From Bacillus paralicheniformis (GTDB taxonomy: Bacteria > Bacillota > Bacilli > Bacillales > Bacillaceae): a stretch of 64,000 bases of DNA. This document shows, in pieces, positions 26,013 through 34,754 of this stretch; positions within the stretch are counted from its first letter, which is position 1; each line of letters starts with the position of its first letter. Under the pieces are notes generated by a model. That model saw nothing but the letters and a program-made list of their open reading frames with translations. It did not search any database and had not been told where the DNA came from. The DNA lies in NCBI RefSeq assembly GCF_001042485.2, contig NZ_LBMN02000035.1, positions 372,001 through 436,000 on the forward strand. The letters are read 5' to 3'. The position numbers were made by a program, and so were the translations under genes.

Positions 26013-26022
26013 TTTATGCTCG

Positions 26023-28248
26023 TTACATCGATTCATGGAAGGTACGGCTGATAACGTCTAGCTGCTGTTCTTTCGTCAGCTTAATAAAGTTGACCGCATA
26101 GCCTGAGACGCGAATCGTTAACTGCGGATATTCCTCCGGATGTTCCATGGCGTCGAGCAATGTTTCTCTGTTAAATACGTTTACATTTAAGTGATGCCCT
26201 GTTTTTGCGGCGTAACCGTCAAGGATGCTTGATAAATTGACGGCGCGGCTCTCTTCGTCTTTGCCAAGCGCTTTCGGGACGATCGAAAAGGTGTTGGATA
26301 TGCCGTCGAGCGCATAGCTGTAAGGCAGCTTTGCCACTGAAGACAGCGATGCAAGCGTTCCTTTAGTATCGCGGCCGTGCATCGGATTCGCGCCTGGAGC
26401 AAACGGTTCTCCCGCCCGGCGTCCATCCGGCGTATTTCCGGTTTTCTTGCCGTAAACGACGTTTGACGTGATCGTTAAAATTGACATGGTATGAACAGAC
26501 TGGCGATATGTCTGGTGCTTGCGCAGTTTTTTCATAAAGCGCTTGACAATGTCAACGGCGATCGCGTCGACGCGGTCATCATTATTTCCGTACTTAGGAA
26601 AGTCGCCTTCTGTTTCAAAATCGACGGCAATGCCGTTTTCATCGCGGACAACATTGACTTTGGCATATTTGATAGCGCTTAACGAATCGGCCACAACGCT
26701 CAAGCCGGCGATCCCGGTGGCCATCGTCCGCAAAATGTCCGTGTCGTGTAGCGCCATTTCAATTCTTTCATAGCAATATTTATCATGCATGTAGTGAATG
26801 ACATTGAGCGTATTGATGTACAAGCCTGCAAGCCATTCCATCGTCTGATCGAATTTATGCATGACCTCGTCATAGTCCAGCACATCGGAAGCAACCGGAG
26901 GCATTTCCGGACCGACTTGCATTTTATGCTTTTCGTCTTTTCCGCCATTAATCGCATATAAAAGCGCTTTCGCCAAGTTGGCGCGTGCTCCGAAGAACTG
27001 CATTTGTTTGCCGATTGCCATTGCCGATACACAGCAGGCGATGCCGTAGTCATCCCCGTATTCAGGACGCATGATATCGTCATTTTCGTATTGAATCGAG
27101 CTCGTTTTAATCGACATTTTGGCACAGTAGTTTTTAAACTTTTGCGGCAGCCTGACAGACCAAAGGACGGTTAAATTTGGTTCCGGCGCCGGACCTAAAT
27201 TGTCAAGCGTATGCAGGAAACGGAACGAGTTTTTCGTGACGAGTGCGCGTCCGTCGTGCGCTATTCCGCCGATTGATTCTGTCACCCACGTCGGATCGCC
27301 GCTGAACAGCTCATTGTAGTCAGGTGTGCGTGCAAATTTGACCAAGCGCAGCTTCATGACAAAATGGTCGACAAGCTCTTGGGCCTCCTGTTCTGTTAAT
27401 GCGCCCGTTTTCAAATCTCTTTCGATGTATATATCAAGGAACGTGGACACGCGGCCAAGGCTCATTGCTGCTCCATTTTGCTCTTTAATGGCAGCCAAAT
27501 AGGCAAAATACAGCCATTGAAATGCTTCTCTTGCATTCGCCGCAGGCTCGGAAATGTCAAAGCCATAACTTGCTGCAAGTGCTTTAAGTTCATTCAATGC
27601 CCGGATTTGTTCTGACAATTCTTCACGCAGGCGGATGTTTTCTTCAGACATCACGCGAGAGGTGCCGGCCGCATCTTTTTTCTTTTCATCGATCAGGAAG
27701 TCCACGCCGTAAAGCGCCACTCTCCGGTAATCGCCGATGATGCGCCCGCGCCCGTAAGCATCAGGCAGTCCGGTAATGATTCCGACCTTTCGGGCGAGTT
27801 TCATTTCGTCCGTATACGCGTCAAACACGCCTTGGTTATGGGTTTTGCGGTAATCGGTAAAGATTCTTTCCACTTCTTCATTCAATTCAAAACCATAGGA
27901 TTCACATGCTTGTTTCGCCATGCGAATGCCGCCGAAAGGCTGAAGCGACCGTTTAAACGGCTCATCGGTTTGAACGCCGACGACTTTTTCCAAGTCTTTG
28001 TCCAAATAGCCGGGACCGTGCGAGGTAATCGTTGAGACGATCTCTGTATCCATATCGAGGACGCCTCCGTTTTCACGCTCTTTTTTTGTCAAGTCCATTA
28101 CATGATCCCATAATGCCGATGTAGCTTCCGTCGGAGGTTCGAGAAACGATTCGTCACCTTGATATGGCTCAAAGTTCGAGAGAATAAAATCGCGGACATT
28201 GACTTCTTTTTGCCAAACGTTTGTGGTGAAACCTTTCCATTGTTCCAT
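26023..28248 (-). CDS. pflB: pyruvate formate-lyase
   Basis: A 741-residue glycyl-radical enzyme converting pyruvate plus CoA to acetyl-CoA and formate in fermentation. Adjacent active-site cysteines are Cys405-Cys406 in [10 protein letters not shown]. The radical-bearing glycine is Gly716 in RVSGYAV near the C-terminus. Both are intact and the length fits the family (E. coli PflB is 760). GAGGGGGA precedes the ATG. The upstream region has an Fnr-like palindrome and a Rex-like site, consistent with anaerobic induction and NADH control. First gene of the pflB-pflA operon. Confidence 0.97.
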   Translation of the reverse strand: MEQWKGFTTNVWQKEVNVRDFILSNFEPYQGDESFLEPPTEATSALWDHVMDLTKKERENGGVLDMDTEIVSTITSHGPGYLDKDLEKVVGVQTDEPFKRSLQPFGGIRMAKQACESYGFELNEEVERIFTDYRKTHNQGVFDAYTDEMKLARKVGIITGLPDAYGRGRIIGDYRRVALYGVDFLIDEKKKDAAGTSRVMSEENIRLREELSEQIRALNELKALAASYGFDISEPAANAREAFQWLYFAYLAAIKEQNGAAMSLGRVSTFLDIYIERDLKTGALTEQEAQELVDHFVMKLRLVKFARTPDYNELFSGDPTWVTESIGGIAHDGRALVTKNSFRFLHTLDNLGPAPEPNLTVLWSVRLPQKFKNYCAKMSIKTSSIQYENDDIMRPEYGDDYGIACCVSAMAIGKQMQFFGARANLAKALLYAINGGKDEKHKMQVGPEMPPVASDVLDYDEVMHKFDQTMEWLAGLYINTLNVIHYMHDKYCYERIEMALHDTDILRTMATGIAGLSVVADSLSAIKYAKVNVVRDENGIAVDFETEGDFPKYGNNDDRVDAIAVDIVKRFMKKLRKHQTYRQSVHTMSILTITSNVVYGKKTGNTPDGRRAGEPFAPGANPMHGRDTKGTLASLSSVAKLPYSYALDGISNTFSIVPKALGKDEESRAVNLSSILDGYAAKTGHHLNVNVFNRETLLDAMEHPEEYPQLTIRVSGYAVNFIKLTKEQQLDVISRTFHESM

Positions 28249-28327
28249 TTAAATCCCCCTCTTTTCAAGTTGAAATGATATAACAGTTGTTGCATTTATA
28301 TCTTATGTTTAATATAACAGTTTTGAA

Positions 28328-28343
28328 TGTGATAAAAATCACA
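28328..28343. promoter_or_regulatory. Fnr/CRP-type box of the pfl promoter
   Basis: TGTGATAAAAATCACA matches the Bacillus Fnr consensus (TGTGA-N6-TCACA) perfectly, 80 bases before the pflB ATG. Confidence 0.8.
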
Positions 28344-28347
28344 TATT

Positions 28348-28366
28348 TTGTGAAATAGTTAACAAA
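28348..28366. promoter_or_regulatory. Rex-like box of the pfl promoter
   Basis: TTGTGAAATAGTTAACAAA resembles the Rex operator TTGTGAA-N5-TTCACAA with one half imperfect. Rex would relieve repression when NADH/NAD rises. Confidence 0.55.
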
Positions 28367-28479
28367 TTTAAGAAAGTTCTTTGAACATCGCGTTTTTCCT
28401 AATATAGGATGTTGTTTGAAGCAATTTTCTTATTTGAATCTGTATTATAATAAAGTCAAATAAAACGAAAACTGTTATA

Positions 28480-28504
28480 TAAAAAACCGGCTAAACAGCC
28501 GGCT
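28480..28504 (-). terminator. terminator of the glycosyltransferase gene
   Basis: AACCGGCT pairs with AGCCGGCTT over AAAC. The preceding A run provides the U tract for leftward transcripts. Confidence 0.8.
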
Positions 28505-28523
28505 TGCGCAGAAGTATTTATCA

Positions 28524-30023
28524 TCAGTCGAGGGATACGAACTGATTGCCGAATGCTTCGATAGTGCTTTTCAAGACATAGCTGCCTCGGGGGAGCTGGT
28601 GAAATTCATAGCACCCTTTCGAATCGACCGCTTTTGTCTGCAGTAAAACGCCTGACAAATCATAAACATGAATGTAATGGTCCTCTTTTTTAAGTTGGCT
28701 TTTGAGATGTTCCGGGATTTCCCCGGCAATCGTGTACTCCGCTTCTGACGTTTTCTTTTCACCGATTTGTTCGAGGATTTCCAGGTCAAGCCCCTGCTCT
28801 TTTCGATGATTTTTGCAGGACCGCACTGCTCTTTTTTGTGTCTCGAATGTTTGATACAGGTTTTCGATCGACCTCATGTGAAAGCTGATATCCCAATGTT
28901 TCATAGCTTTTTGATACGCTTGGCGCCCCAATTTTTGCCGAGTTTTGTCATCGTCGAGCAACAGGCGCAGCTTTTCAGTAAGCGCTTCGCTGTCTGCCGG
29001 GGGAACAAGCAATCCGTTCGCACCGTCATCAATGATTTCTTTTACCCCGCCTACGTTTGCCGCCAGCACAGGTTTTGCGGAGAACTGCCCTTCCAGGATG
29101 ACGAGCGGAAATGTATCGTGAAGCGACGGCAAAACAATGACATCACTAATATTCATTAAGTCGGGTATATCTTTTCGCTTTCCGAGAAAAGAGACCGCCG
29201 ACGCGATACCGAGCTTTTCGGACAGGCTTTGCAGAGTTTCGAGCTCCGGACCCTCGCCTGCGAGAAGGCAGTGAAAATCATCCCTTTCGCACCGCAGTTT
29301 ATAAAGCGCTTCGATCAAATAGCGGTGTCCTTTCACCGGAACGAGCCGCGCCGGACAGAGAATGATCTTTTTTCCTTGATGCGGGAGGCTTTTGCGGAAA
29401 TTATTTTTCTTTTCGATAAAGGGTGTTTTTACAATTCCATACGGGATGACTCGGATGTTCGAAGGCGTCACACCAATTTGAATCAGCTCGTGTTTCAGCC
29501 ATTCGCACGGAACGGCCACAACGTCTCCGGACATTGCGCCCAAACATTCTTCGATTTTCATGTATTGCTGTTCCTGGCCGCTTTTCTCGTTATATTCCCC
29601 GGTAATCTTTGCTTCATGATATTTAAAGTTATGGAGGGACACGATTAAAGGCGTGTGCTGAGGTTTGGAACGGGCCAGTGCTCTTGCCGTCATAAAATCG
29701 TGGCAGTGGATCAAATCATACTTCTTAAGATCAAACTGTTTAACAGCTTGTTCCAAACTGTAGCGCTCCATTTCACGCCAATATATCCACAGGGGATATT
29801 TTTCGGTATAAGCTGTTTGAAGACGGTGAATCAGCTCATATTTTAACCGGTGTTTATCGGCCGGCTGCTGATCGGCGACCTGAATGTTGAGCCATCGGGT
29901 ATCGTGCGACATTAAATCGACAGAATGCCCTTCTCCTTCCAAGCTTTTACTAAGGATATCAATATAGGTAGACGGGCCGTTTGTATGTGGAGAGTAACGA
30001 TAATAAGCCAGCAAAATGTTCAT
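28524..30023 (-). CDS. GT4 glycosyltransferase with C-terminal beta-sandwich-like tail
   Basis: A 499-residue retaining glycosyltransferase of the GT-B fold. N-terminal acceptor domain begins MNILLAYYRYSPHTNGPSTY. The nucleotide-sugar domain carries PARLVPVKGHRYLIEAL, LLAGEGPELE, and the EX7E-type LPSLHDTFPLVILEGQFSAKPVLA. The last 90 or so residues (after about 400) are not part of GT4 and end with DLSGVLLQTKAVDSKGCYEFHQLPRGSYVLK, which looks like a carboxypeptidase-regulatory or Ig-like beta domain. The ATG at 30023 follows CAGGGGGA. A longer frame would add 17 residues. Sugar and acceptor unknown. Confidence 0.8.
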   Translation of the reverse strand: MNILLAYYRYSPHTNGPSTYIDILSKSLEGEGHSVDLMSHDTRWLNIQVADQQPADKHRLKYELIHRLQTAYTEKYPLWIYWREMERYSLEQAVKQFDLKKYDLIHCHDFMTARALARSKPQHTPLIVSLHNFKYHEAKITGEYNEKSGQEQQYMKIEECLGAMSGDVVAVPCEWLKHELIQIGVTPSNIRVIPYGIVKTPFIEKKNNFRKSLPHQGKKIILCPARLVPVKGHRYLIEALYKLRCERDDFHCLLAGEGPELETLQSLSEKLGIASAVSFLGKRKDIPDLMNISDVIVLPSLHDTFPLVILEGQFSAKPVLAANVGGVKEIIDDGANGLLVPPADSEALTEKLRLLLDDDKTRQKLGRQAYQKAMKHWDISFHMRSIENLYQTFETQKRAVRSCKNHRKEQGLDLEILEQIGEKKTSEAEYTIAGEIPEHLKSQLKKEDHYIHVYDLSGVLLQTKAVDSKGCYEFHQLPRGSYVLKSTIEAFGNQFVSLD

Positions 30024-30130
30024 ATATTTCCCCCTGCCTGCTGTTAAACTTATTGAAATGAAATCTCTTAGCATTATATGGCCTCAGCTGAAAAAAGTAC
30101 GAAGTGAATGGAAAGCCTTTTCAATAAAGA

Positions 30131-30154
30131 AAACCCATTGCCTTAAGCAATGGG
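30131..30154 (-). terminator. dacC terminator
   Basis: CCCATTGC pairs perfectly with GCAATGGG over a five-base loop, with an A-rich flank giving U residues leftwards. Confidence 0.8.
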
Positions 30155-30159
30155 AGCTG

Positions 30160-31632
30160 TCATGAAGAAGCTAATATTTGAACGATTTTATCTTCAATAT
30201 CCTTTCCTTTTTCATCATCCACGAGCTGATTGAGAAGAATGGAGAAAATCAATGTCTCGCCGCTTGCAGTATCGATATAGCCCGATAAGGTACTGACGGT
30301 TGAAAGAGAGCCTGTTTTCGCTCTGACTTTGCCTTTAAGAGCCGGGTCTTTCAGCCGGTTTCTTAATGTGCCGCCGACCATTCTGTCGCTTTCCCCCGCA
30401 ACCGGGAGTGAACGGGCAAACGACGGAAACCATTTCTCTTCTTGAACGGAATACAATAGCTTTGTGATCTGGTCGGCAGAAATCAAATTGATATGCGAGA
30501 TGCCTGAGCCGTCTCTGAGAACGATCTTCTCTGTGTCCATTCCAAATCCCTGCAGTTCTTTATTCAACACTTCCAGACCTTGATCCCAGCTTCCTTCACG
30601 GCTCGCGGCTTTTCCCATTTCCTTGATCAGTGTTTCGCCATGGCCGTTGTTGCTGAGCTTCATAAAGGGGATCATCAGCTCTGAAAGCGGCATGGATTGA
30701 TGTGCGGTGATGCGGCGCGCTTTTTTTGGCGCTTTGCCGGTTTTAGTCTCTCCCAGGATTCGAATGCCTTGTTGCTGTAAAGCCTGTTTAAATAAATCGA
30801 GTGCATATTCTGACGACTCCCAAACCGCAACCCATTGTCTGACCCTTGAAGCGCCTTGTGGAATCGTCCCTTTGATTTGGATGGTATTTCCGCCGTGTTC
30901 CCTTTTAATCGTGATATCTTTTTTTCCGTCTGCAGCAACGGTCTTGGCACCGTTTTCGATTTTGACATGATTAGTTTGCGGAGTAAGCGATACAACGGGT
31001 TTTTTCCCGGTTTTGCCGTCAGGATTCACGTCGATGATGACTGTTCCGGCATCATAGTCTTCGTTTGGCGAAGCTGTTAGAGCTGAGATCTGCGCTCCGT
31101 AGTATGCGTCTTCATCGCTCCAGGAAAGGTCTGGAGAGTAGCGGACCTCATCATACCAGGAATCATCGCCGACCAAGTCTCCCCGGATGACAGTGATCCC
31201 TTGTTTTCGGAGTGCCTTGGCCATTTGCTGAAAATCGGCTTTCAAAAGCGTCGGATCGCCTTTTCCTTTTAGATAAAGGCTGCCTTTGAGTGTGCTCGCA
31301 GATCGTGCGCCGTCTGTCATCACCTCTGTGGGAAAGGTATAGTCCTCACCCAGGACGGAAAAGGCAGCTGCTGCCGTTAAAAGCTTCAGATTGGACGCCG
31401 GTCTCATCCGTGTATCGCTCATATGGCCGTATATCATTTTCCCGCTTTCCGCGGACCTGACGCTGATGCCTGCGAGCGCTCCTTTTAAATCAGGCTCGGT
31501 CTTTAACAGCTGATCGATTTGCTCTTTGAGCCCGGCGCCTTTTTCCCCGGCGGCCAAGCCGTCTATGCTGCCGGCCAACGTCAATACAAAGATCATCATC
31601 ATACACAGACAAAGCTTCATATTTTTCTTCAT
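30160..31632 (-). CDS. dacC: D-alanyl-D-alanine carboxypeptidase PBP4a (class C PBP, peptidase S13)
   Basis: A 490-residue exported penicillin-binding protein that trims peptidoglycan side chains. Sec signal peptide over residues 1 to about 28, ending LAAGEK. Active-site triad motifs: SNLK within [13 protein letters not shown] (Ser-x-x-Lys), SNN within [12 protein letters not shown] (Ser-x-Asn), and KTG within VRAKTGSLS. The domain inserted between motifs 1 and 2 is typical of the S13 family. Length equals B. subtilis DacC (491). In B. subtilis dacC sits just upstream of ppsA. Here it lies downstream of the synthetase on the other side of the yng operon. Its ribosome site may be masked by a 5' hairpin. 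Confidence 0.94.
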   Translation of the reverse strand: MKKNMKLCLCMMMIFVLTLAGSIDGLAAGEKGAGLKEQIDQLLKTEPDLKGALAGISVRSAESGKMIYGHMSDTRMRPASNLKLLTAAAAFSVLGEDYTFPTEVMTDGARSASTLKGSLYLKGKGDPTLLKADFQQMAKALRKQGITVIRGDLVGDDSWYDEVRYSPDLSWSDEDAYYGAQISALTASPNEDYDAGTVIIDVNPDGKTGKKPVVSLTPQTNHVKIENGAKTVAADGKKDITIKREHGGNTIQIKGTIPQGASRVRQWVAVWESSEYALDLFKQALQQQGIRILGETKTGKAPKKARRITAHQSMPLSELMIPFMKLSNNGHGETLIKEMGKAASREGSWDQGLEVLNKELQGFGMDTEKIVLRDGSGISHINLISADQITKLLYSVQEEKWFPSFARSLPVAGESDRMVGGTLRNRLKDPALKGKVRAKTGSLSTVSTLSGYIDTASGETLIFSILLNQLVDDEKGKDIEDKIVQILASS

Positions 31633-31635
31633 AGA

Positions 31636-31691
31636 ATATCCCGCCTCCCGCTGATGGTTTTAATACTTTATTGCAAAACGCGGCGGGATAT
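31636..31691 (-). promoter_or_regulatory. inverted repeat covering the dacC ribosome-binding site
   Basis: ATATCCCGCC (31682-31691 on the transcribed strand) is perfectly complementary to GGCGGGATAT (31636-31645), which contains the dacC Shine-Dalgarno region four bases before the ATG. The loop is 36 bases and AT-rich. If transcription starts upstream of 31691 the hairpin would hide the ribosome site. Confidence 0.5.
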
Positions 31692-31695
31692 ACTC

Positions 31696-32412
31696 CTATT
31701 GGTCGGTTTTCACCAAAAACCTCCGGCATAAAAGCAGCAGTATCATTACATGCAGCACAACTCCGATGAACCCGAAAACGAAAACAAGCCCTTTATGAGA
31801 AGTTCCTGCCAAGTACGTTTTCGCTGTCCAGTAGGTCGGCGTGAAAACGCCGAAAAGCTGCCACGGCAAAGGAATAAAATAAACCGCGGCCGGCATGAAA
31901 GTGAGCAGGCTGAACCCTTTCATTAAAGCGAGCCCTTCCACTTTGTTCGAAGCGTAAGCGGCTAAAAGCAGCGTGTAAATCGGGGCTTCAAGCGTGACCA
32001 TGATCAGGATGAACAAAAGGTACACAGAGCCGGGCGCCATTAAACCGCCGGATGCAAACAGCAAAATGCTGTAGCAAAAAGTCAGCGCCATTGGCAGGAT
32101 GAGGCGTATCAAGACATATCCGCGCTTCGACAAGGGCGTCACGGCAAAATACTGAATCATATTTTCGTCGCGCTCATCAAGCAGGATAAACCCCGACATG
32201 ATACCGAGAATCAGGGGGATGAAAAGCATGGCAAAGCTCATGATCAAATGACGGTATGGGGTGATATTGAATGCCGCCAGTTCCGCTGACAAAGGAATGC
32301 CAGCGGCTGTCACGATGATGAGCAGAAAAGGCGCCAGACCGTAAAAAGCAAGCATTGAATCACGTTTGATCTGTTTCATATCTCCGCGTATCAGCTGAAT
32401 GATTTTCATCAT
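31696..32412 (-). CDS. ABC-2 type exporter permease, second subunit
   Basis: A 238-residue membrane protein with six predicted helices. IQLIRGDMKQIKRDSMLAFYGLAPFLLI at the start and LDERDENMIQYFAVTPLSKRGYVLIRL are the usual N-terminal and cytoplasmic-loop features of ABC-2 drug exporters. Its ATG overlaps the stop of the preceding permease gene (ATGA), so the two are co-translated and probably form a heterodimer. Substrate unknown. TetR control suggests a toxic compound. Confidence 0.82.
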   Translation of the reverse strand: MMKIIQLIRGDMKQIKRDSMLAFYGLAPFLLIIVTAAGIPLSAELAAFNITPYRHLIMSFAMLFIPLILGIMSGFILLDERDENMIQYFAVTPLSKRGYVLIRLILPMALTFCYSILLFASGGLMAPGSVYLLFILIMVTLEAPIYTLLLAAYASNKVEGLALMKGFSLLTFMPAAVYFIPLPWQLFGVFTPTYWTAKTYLAGTSHKGLVFVFGFIGVVLHVMILLLLCRRFLVKTDQ

Positions 32413-33119
32413 CGTGTATCACCTCCGCCAAGCTTTAATGTGATGAACGTTTGAAGTGAATGCCTCGCCCAGAAATACACGGCTCCGTTCCACAACAAGA
32501 GAGTGGAAATCGCGTAGACGAGCTCCCACTGCTGAAGGCCGGTAAAGGCGGAACCTAACAGCATTAATGAGGCCTTTGACGGCAGAGCGTAAAACAGCGG
32601 GCTGCTCCAAATGCCCGCTGTTTCAAACAAAGGCAGAACGAACACAAAGGTGCTCAAAGAAGACAAAAAGAAAAATCCGTTTAAGGTTTCACACCGCACC
32701 GCCAAACCTAAGCCGATCATCGTGAAGAAAAATGAAGTGCACAGCACGCCGCAAGCGAACAAACCGGAATTTGTTCCATAGCCAAACACACTGCTGTGGA
32801 TGAAAATGCTCGATCCGAAAGACAAAACGGATAAAGACGCCGTTTTGGAAAGAATATACTCACTCGCACTTAGCGGCGTTACAAACAGGCTGTCATGGAT
32901 GTTTTGCCCTTTCTCCAGTAAAACAAGACCCCCGATGAAGAAAAACCCTAGGAAGCTCGGGTCTGAAAACGTCAAGGCAATGTTGGCCGCCTCCCTGTAA
33001 TCAGCTGGAAGAAACTGCAACACAGCGATATACACCGCGCTGATCAGCAAATAGGCATAATAAAAACCGTGCTTGAACTGAAGTTTGATATCATGGGAAA
33101 TCGCTGATAAGATCCTCAA
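32409..33119 (-). CDS. ABC-2 type exporter permease, first subunit
   Basis: A 236-residue membrane protein with about six helices, paired with the next permease (similar LEKGQNIHDSLFVTPLSASEYILSK loop). The start is TTG, overlapping the ATPase stop (TTGA). GGGAGGCG lies before it and there is no better start. Member of the tetR-ATPase-permease-permease operon. Confidence 0.82.
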   Translation of the reverse strand: MRILSAISHDIKLQFKHGFYYAYLLISAVYIAVLQFLPADYREAANIALTFSDPSFLGFFFIGGLVLLEKGQNIHDSLFVTPLSASEYILSKTASLSVLSFGSSIFIHSSVFGYGTNSGLFACGVLCTSFFFTMIGLGLAVRCETLNGFFFLSSLSTFVFVLPLFETAGIWSSPLFYALPSKASLMLLGSAFTGLQQWELVYAISTLLLWNGAVYFWARHSLQTFITLKLGGGDTR

Positions 33120-33970
33120 CTTAAACGCCTCCCCGTCACATCGATAAAGATGTCTTCAAGCGATGCTTCTTGGGAATGAATGGTTTCCACAGGGTGGTCC
33201 TTGATCAAGTTCAAAAATTCCGGGCTGCTGCCGATCTGATCAAGGTCGAATTGAGCAGTTTCCAGCTGCCTGCGGCTGCGGTACTCCACTTTTACGTGCC
33301 TTTTTCCTTTTTGCACTTTCAAGGCGCTTGGAGAATCAATCAAAGCCACCCTGCCGTCAACGATGAAAGCTACGCGGTCGCAGATTTCTTCAGCTGTTTG
33401 CATGTGGTGCGTTGTGATCAGGATCGTCTTCCCTTCCGCCTTTTTGTTCAGGATAAGCTGTTTTAATTTTTTGGCATGCACGGGATCGAGCCCCGAGGTC
33501 GGTTCGTCTAGAAATAAAAGATCAGGCTGATTGATCAGGGCTCTCAAAAAATTCAGCCTCATTTTCATGCCTTTTGAGTAAGCGGATACCTTTGTCCGGC
33601 CGTACTCTTCAAGACCCGTTAAAGCGAGCAGCGTTTCCGGCTCCTCGGTTTCAGATGCATACAAGGAACGGAACAAATTTAAGTTTTCCAGTGCCGTTAA
33701 TCGTTGATAGAAATTCGGAAATTCAAAGGCGACGCCGATTTTCTCATAAAAGGAGCTGTCGGCTTGACTCAATTCTTTCCCCATCACAGAAACCCGGCCT
33801 TCATATTGCTTTAAAATACCGATTAATATTTTTTGAATCGTGCTTTTTCCAGCACCGGACGGGCCGAGAAATCCAAAAATTTCACCCTTTTGAATCGAAA
33901 AGTCGATTCCTTTCAATACGGGCGTTTTTTGTCCGGGGTATGTGAAGCGAAGCCCGCTGACTTCAATCAT
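33116..33970 (-). CDS. ABC exporter ATP-binding protein
   Basis: A 284-residue ATPase with Walker A GPSGAGKST, a signature region reading SAYSKGMKMRL (Y-S-K-G-M replaces LSGGQ, as in many ABC-2 exporters), Walker B LLFLDEPTSGLDP, and switch TTHH. The ATG at 33970 is preferred since AAGGAGG lies nine bases before it. One three codons earlier would abut the ribosome site. The gene overlaps the end of tetR by eight bases. It drives the two downstream permeases. Confidence 0.88.
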   Translation of the reverse strand: MIEVSGLRFTYPGQKTPVLKGIDFSIQKGEIFGFLGPSGAGKSTIQKILIGILKQYEGRVSVMGKELSQADSSFYEKIGVAFEFPNFYQRLTALENLNLFRSLYASETEEPETLLALTGLEEYGRTKVSAYSKGMKMRLNFLRALINQPDLLFLDEPTSGLDPVHAKKLKQLILNKKAEGKTILITTHHMQTAEEICDRVAFIVDGRVALIDSPSALKVQKGKRHVKVEYRSRRQLETAQFDLDQIGSSPEFLNLIKDHPVETIHSQEASLEDIFIDVTGRRLS

Positions 33971-34568
33971 GGGATGCATCCTCCTTGGCCGAAAGCCCCT
34001 GTCCGATCAATTCGATAAGCAAATCCATCGTTTCGTCATAGCGGTCTTCCCCAATATTTGATTTTTGAAAGGATAAAAGAACAATGGCGCGAATCACACT
34101 GACGATCGTCTCCGGTTTTTTTCTGACAAGCCAACCTTTTTCCTGGCCCATTTCAATTAAAGGCTTGAAAAAATCTTCATCGCTGTCGAAATGCGCCTGC
34201 AGCTTTTCTTCGGGGAGTTTGCGGAAGAGTGTCTCGAGTAAGTTGTCATCGTAAACTTGGCGAATGTACGGGTTATCTTCCATCACCGCCAATGCTTCAC
34301 GCAAAAACTGTGCAAATGTTTCCCCGCTTTCAGAAAATGATGCCTCAAGCTGGGCGCGGATCTTACTTTCTTCCTGCTGCAAAATCTCAAAATAAAGCTC
34401 CTCTTTCGAGTCGAAAAATGTATAAAATGAGCCTTGGGCAATTCCGGCCGAGGCTGTTAGCTCACCAACGCTCGTTTTTTTCAATCCAAGCTGCGCAAAA
34501 AGCTCTCTTCCGCTTTGCACTAAAGCTGAGCGTATCGCTTCCTTTTCTTTTTCGGTAAATTTTGGCAT
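33963..34568 (-). CDS. TetR-family regulator
   Basis: A 201-residue repressor: N-terminal HTH (IRSALVQSGRELFAQLGLKKTSVGELTASAGIAQGSFYTFFDSKEELYFEIL) and a helical ligand-binding domain. AAGGAGAG is positioned for the ATG at 34568. First gene of the exporter operon, with a palindrome just upstream (34594-34622), so autorepression and induction by the exporter substrate are likely. Confidence 0.9.
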   Translation of the reverse strand: MPKFTEKEKEAIRSALVQSGRELFAQLGLKKTSVGELTASAGIAQGSFYTFFDSKEELYFEILQQEESKIRAQLEASFSESGETFAQFLREALAVMEDNPYIRQVYDDNLLETLFRKLPEEKLQAHFDSDEDFFKPLIEMGQEKGWLVRKKPETIVSVIRAIVLLSFQKSNIGEDRYDETMDLLIELIGQGLSAKEDASHD

Positions 34569-34593
34569 GTCAGTCTCTCCTTGATTTATAAAC

Positions 34594-34622
34594 ATATGAA
34601 TATTTTTATTTTATATTCATAT
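34594..34622. promoter_or_regulatory. TetR operator
   Basis: ATATGAATAT (34594-34603) and ATATTCATAT (34613-34622) form a perfect 10-bp inverted repeat with a nine-base centre, 25 bases before the tetR ATG. Confidence 0.7.
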
Positions 34623-34710
34623 AATGCGATGAGACCGTCTTTTTGTCAATGCATTTTGGTTCAAATTTACCACAATATTTTCATTTGCCCGTCAAATTTA
34701 AAGCAAAAAA

Positions 34711-34745
34711 AAGCACCACTTATAGTTTAAACTATAAGTAGCGCT
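34711..34745 (-). terminator. ndh terminator
   Basis: A perfect 22-base palindrome (34718-34739, centre GTTTAAAC) extended by AAGC/GCTT-type pairing, with eight A residues before it for the leftward U tract. Confidence 0.8.
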
Positions 34746-34754
34746 TCATTTCCA

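Larger units (their letters stand above)
28278..28480. repeat. three copies of an 11-base motif in the pfl upstream region
   Basis: ATATAACAGTT occurs at 28278-28288 and 28312-28322 in direct orientation and inverted at 28470-28480. It lies between the pflB start and the Fnr/Rex boxes, and again beside the neighbouring terminator. The two direct copies are 34 bases apart. Significance unknown. It could be a binding motif or promoter debris. Confidence 0.4.
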
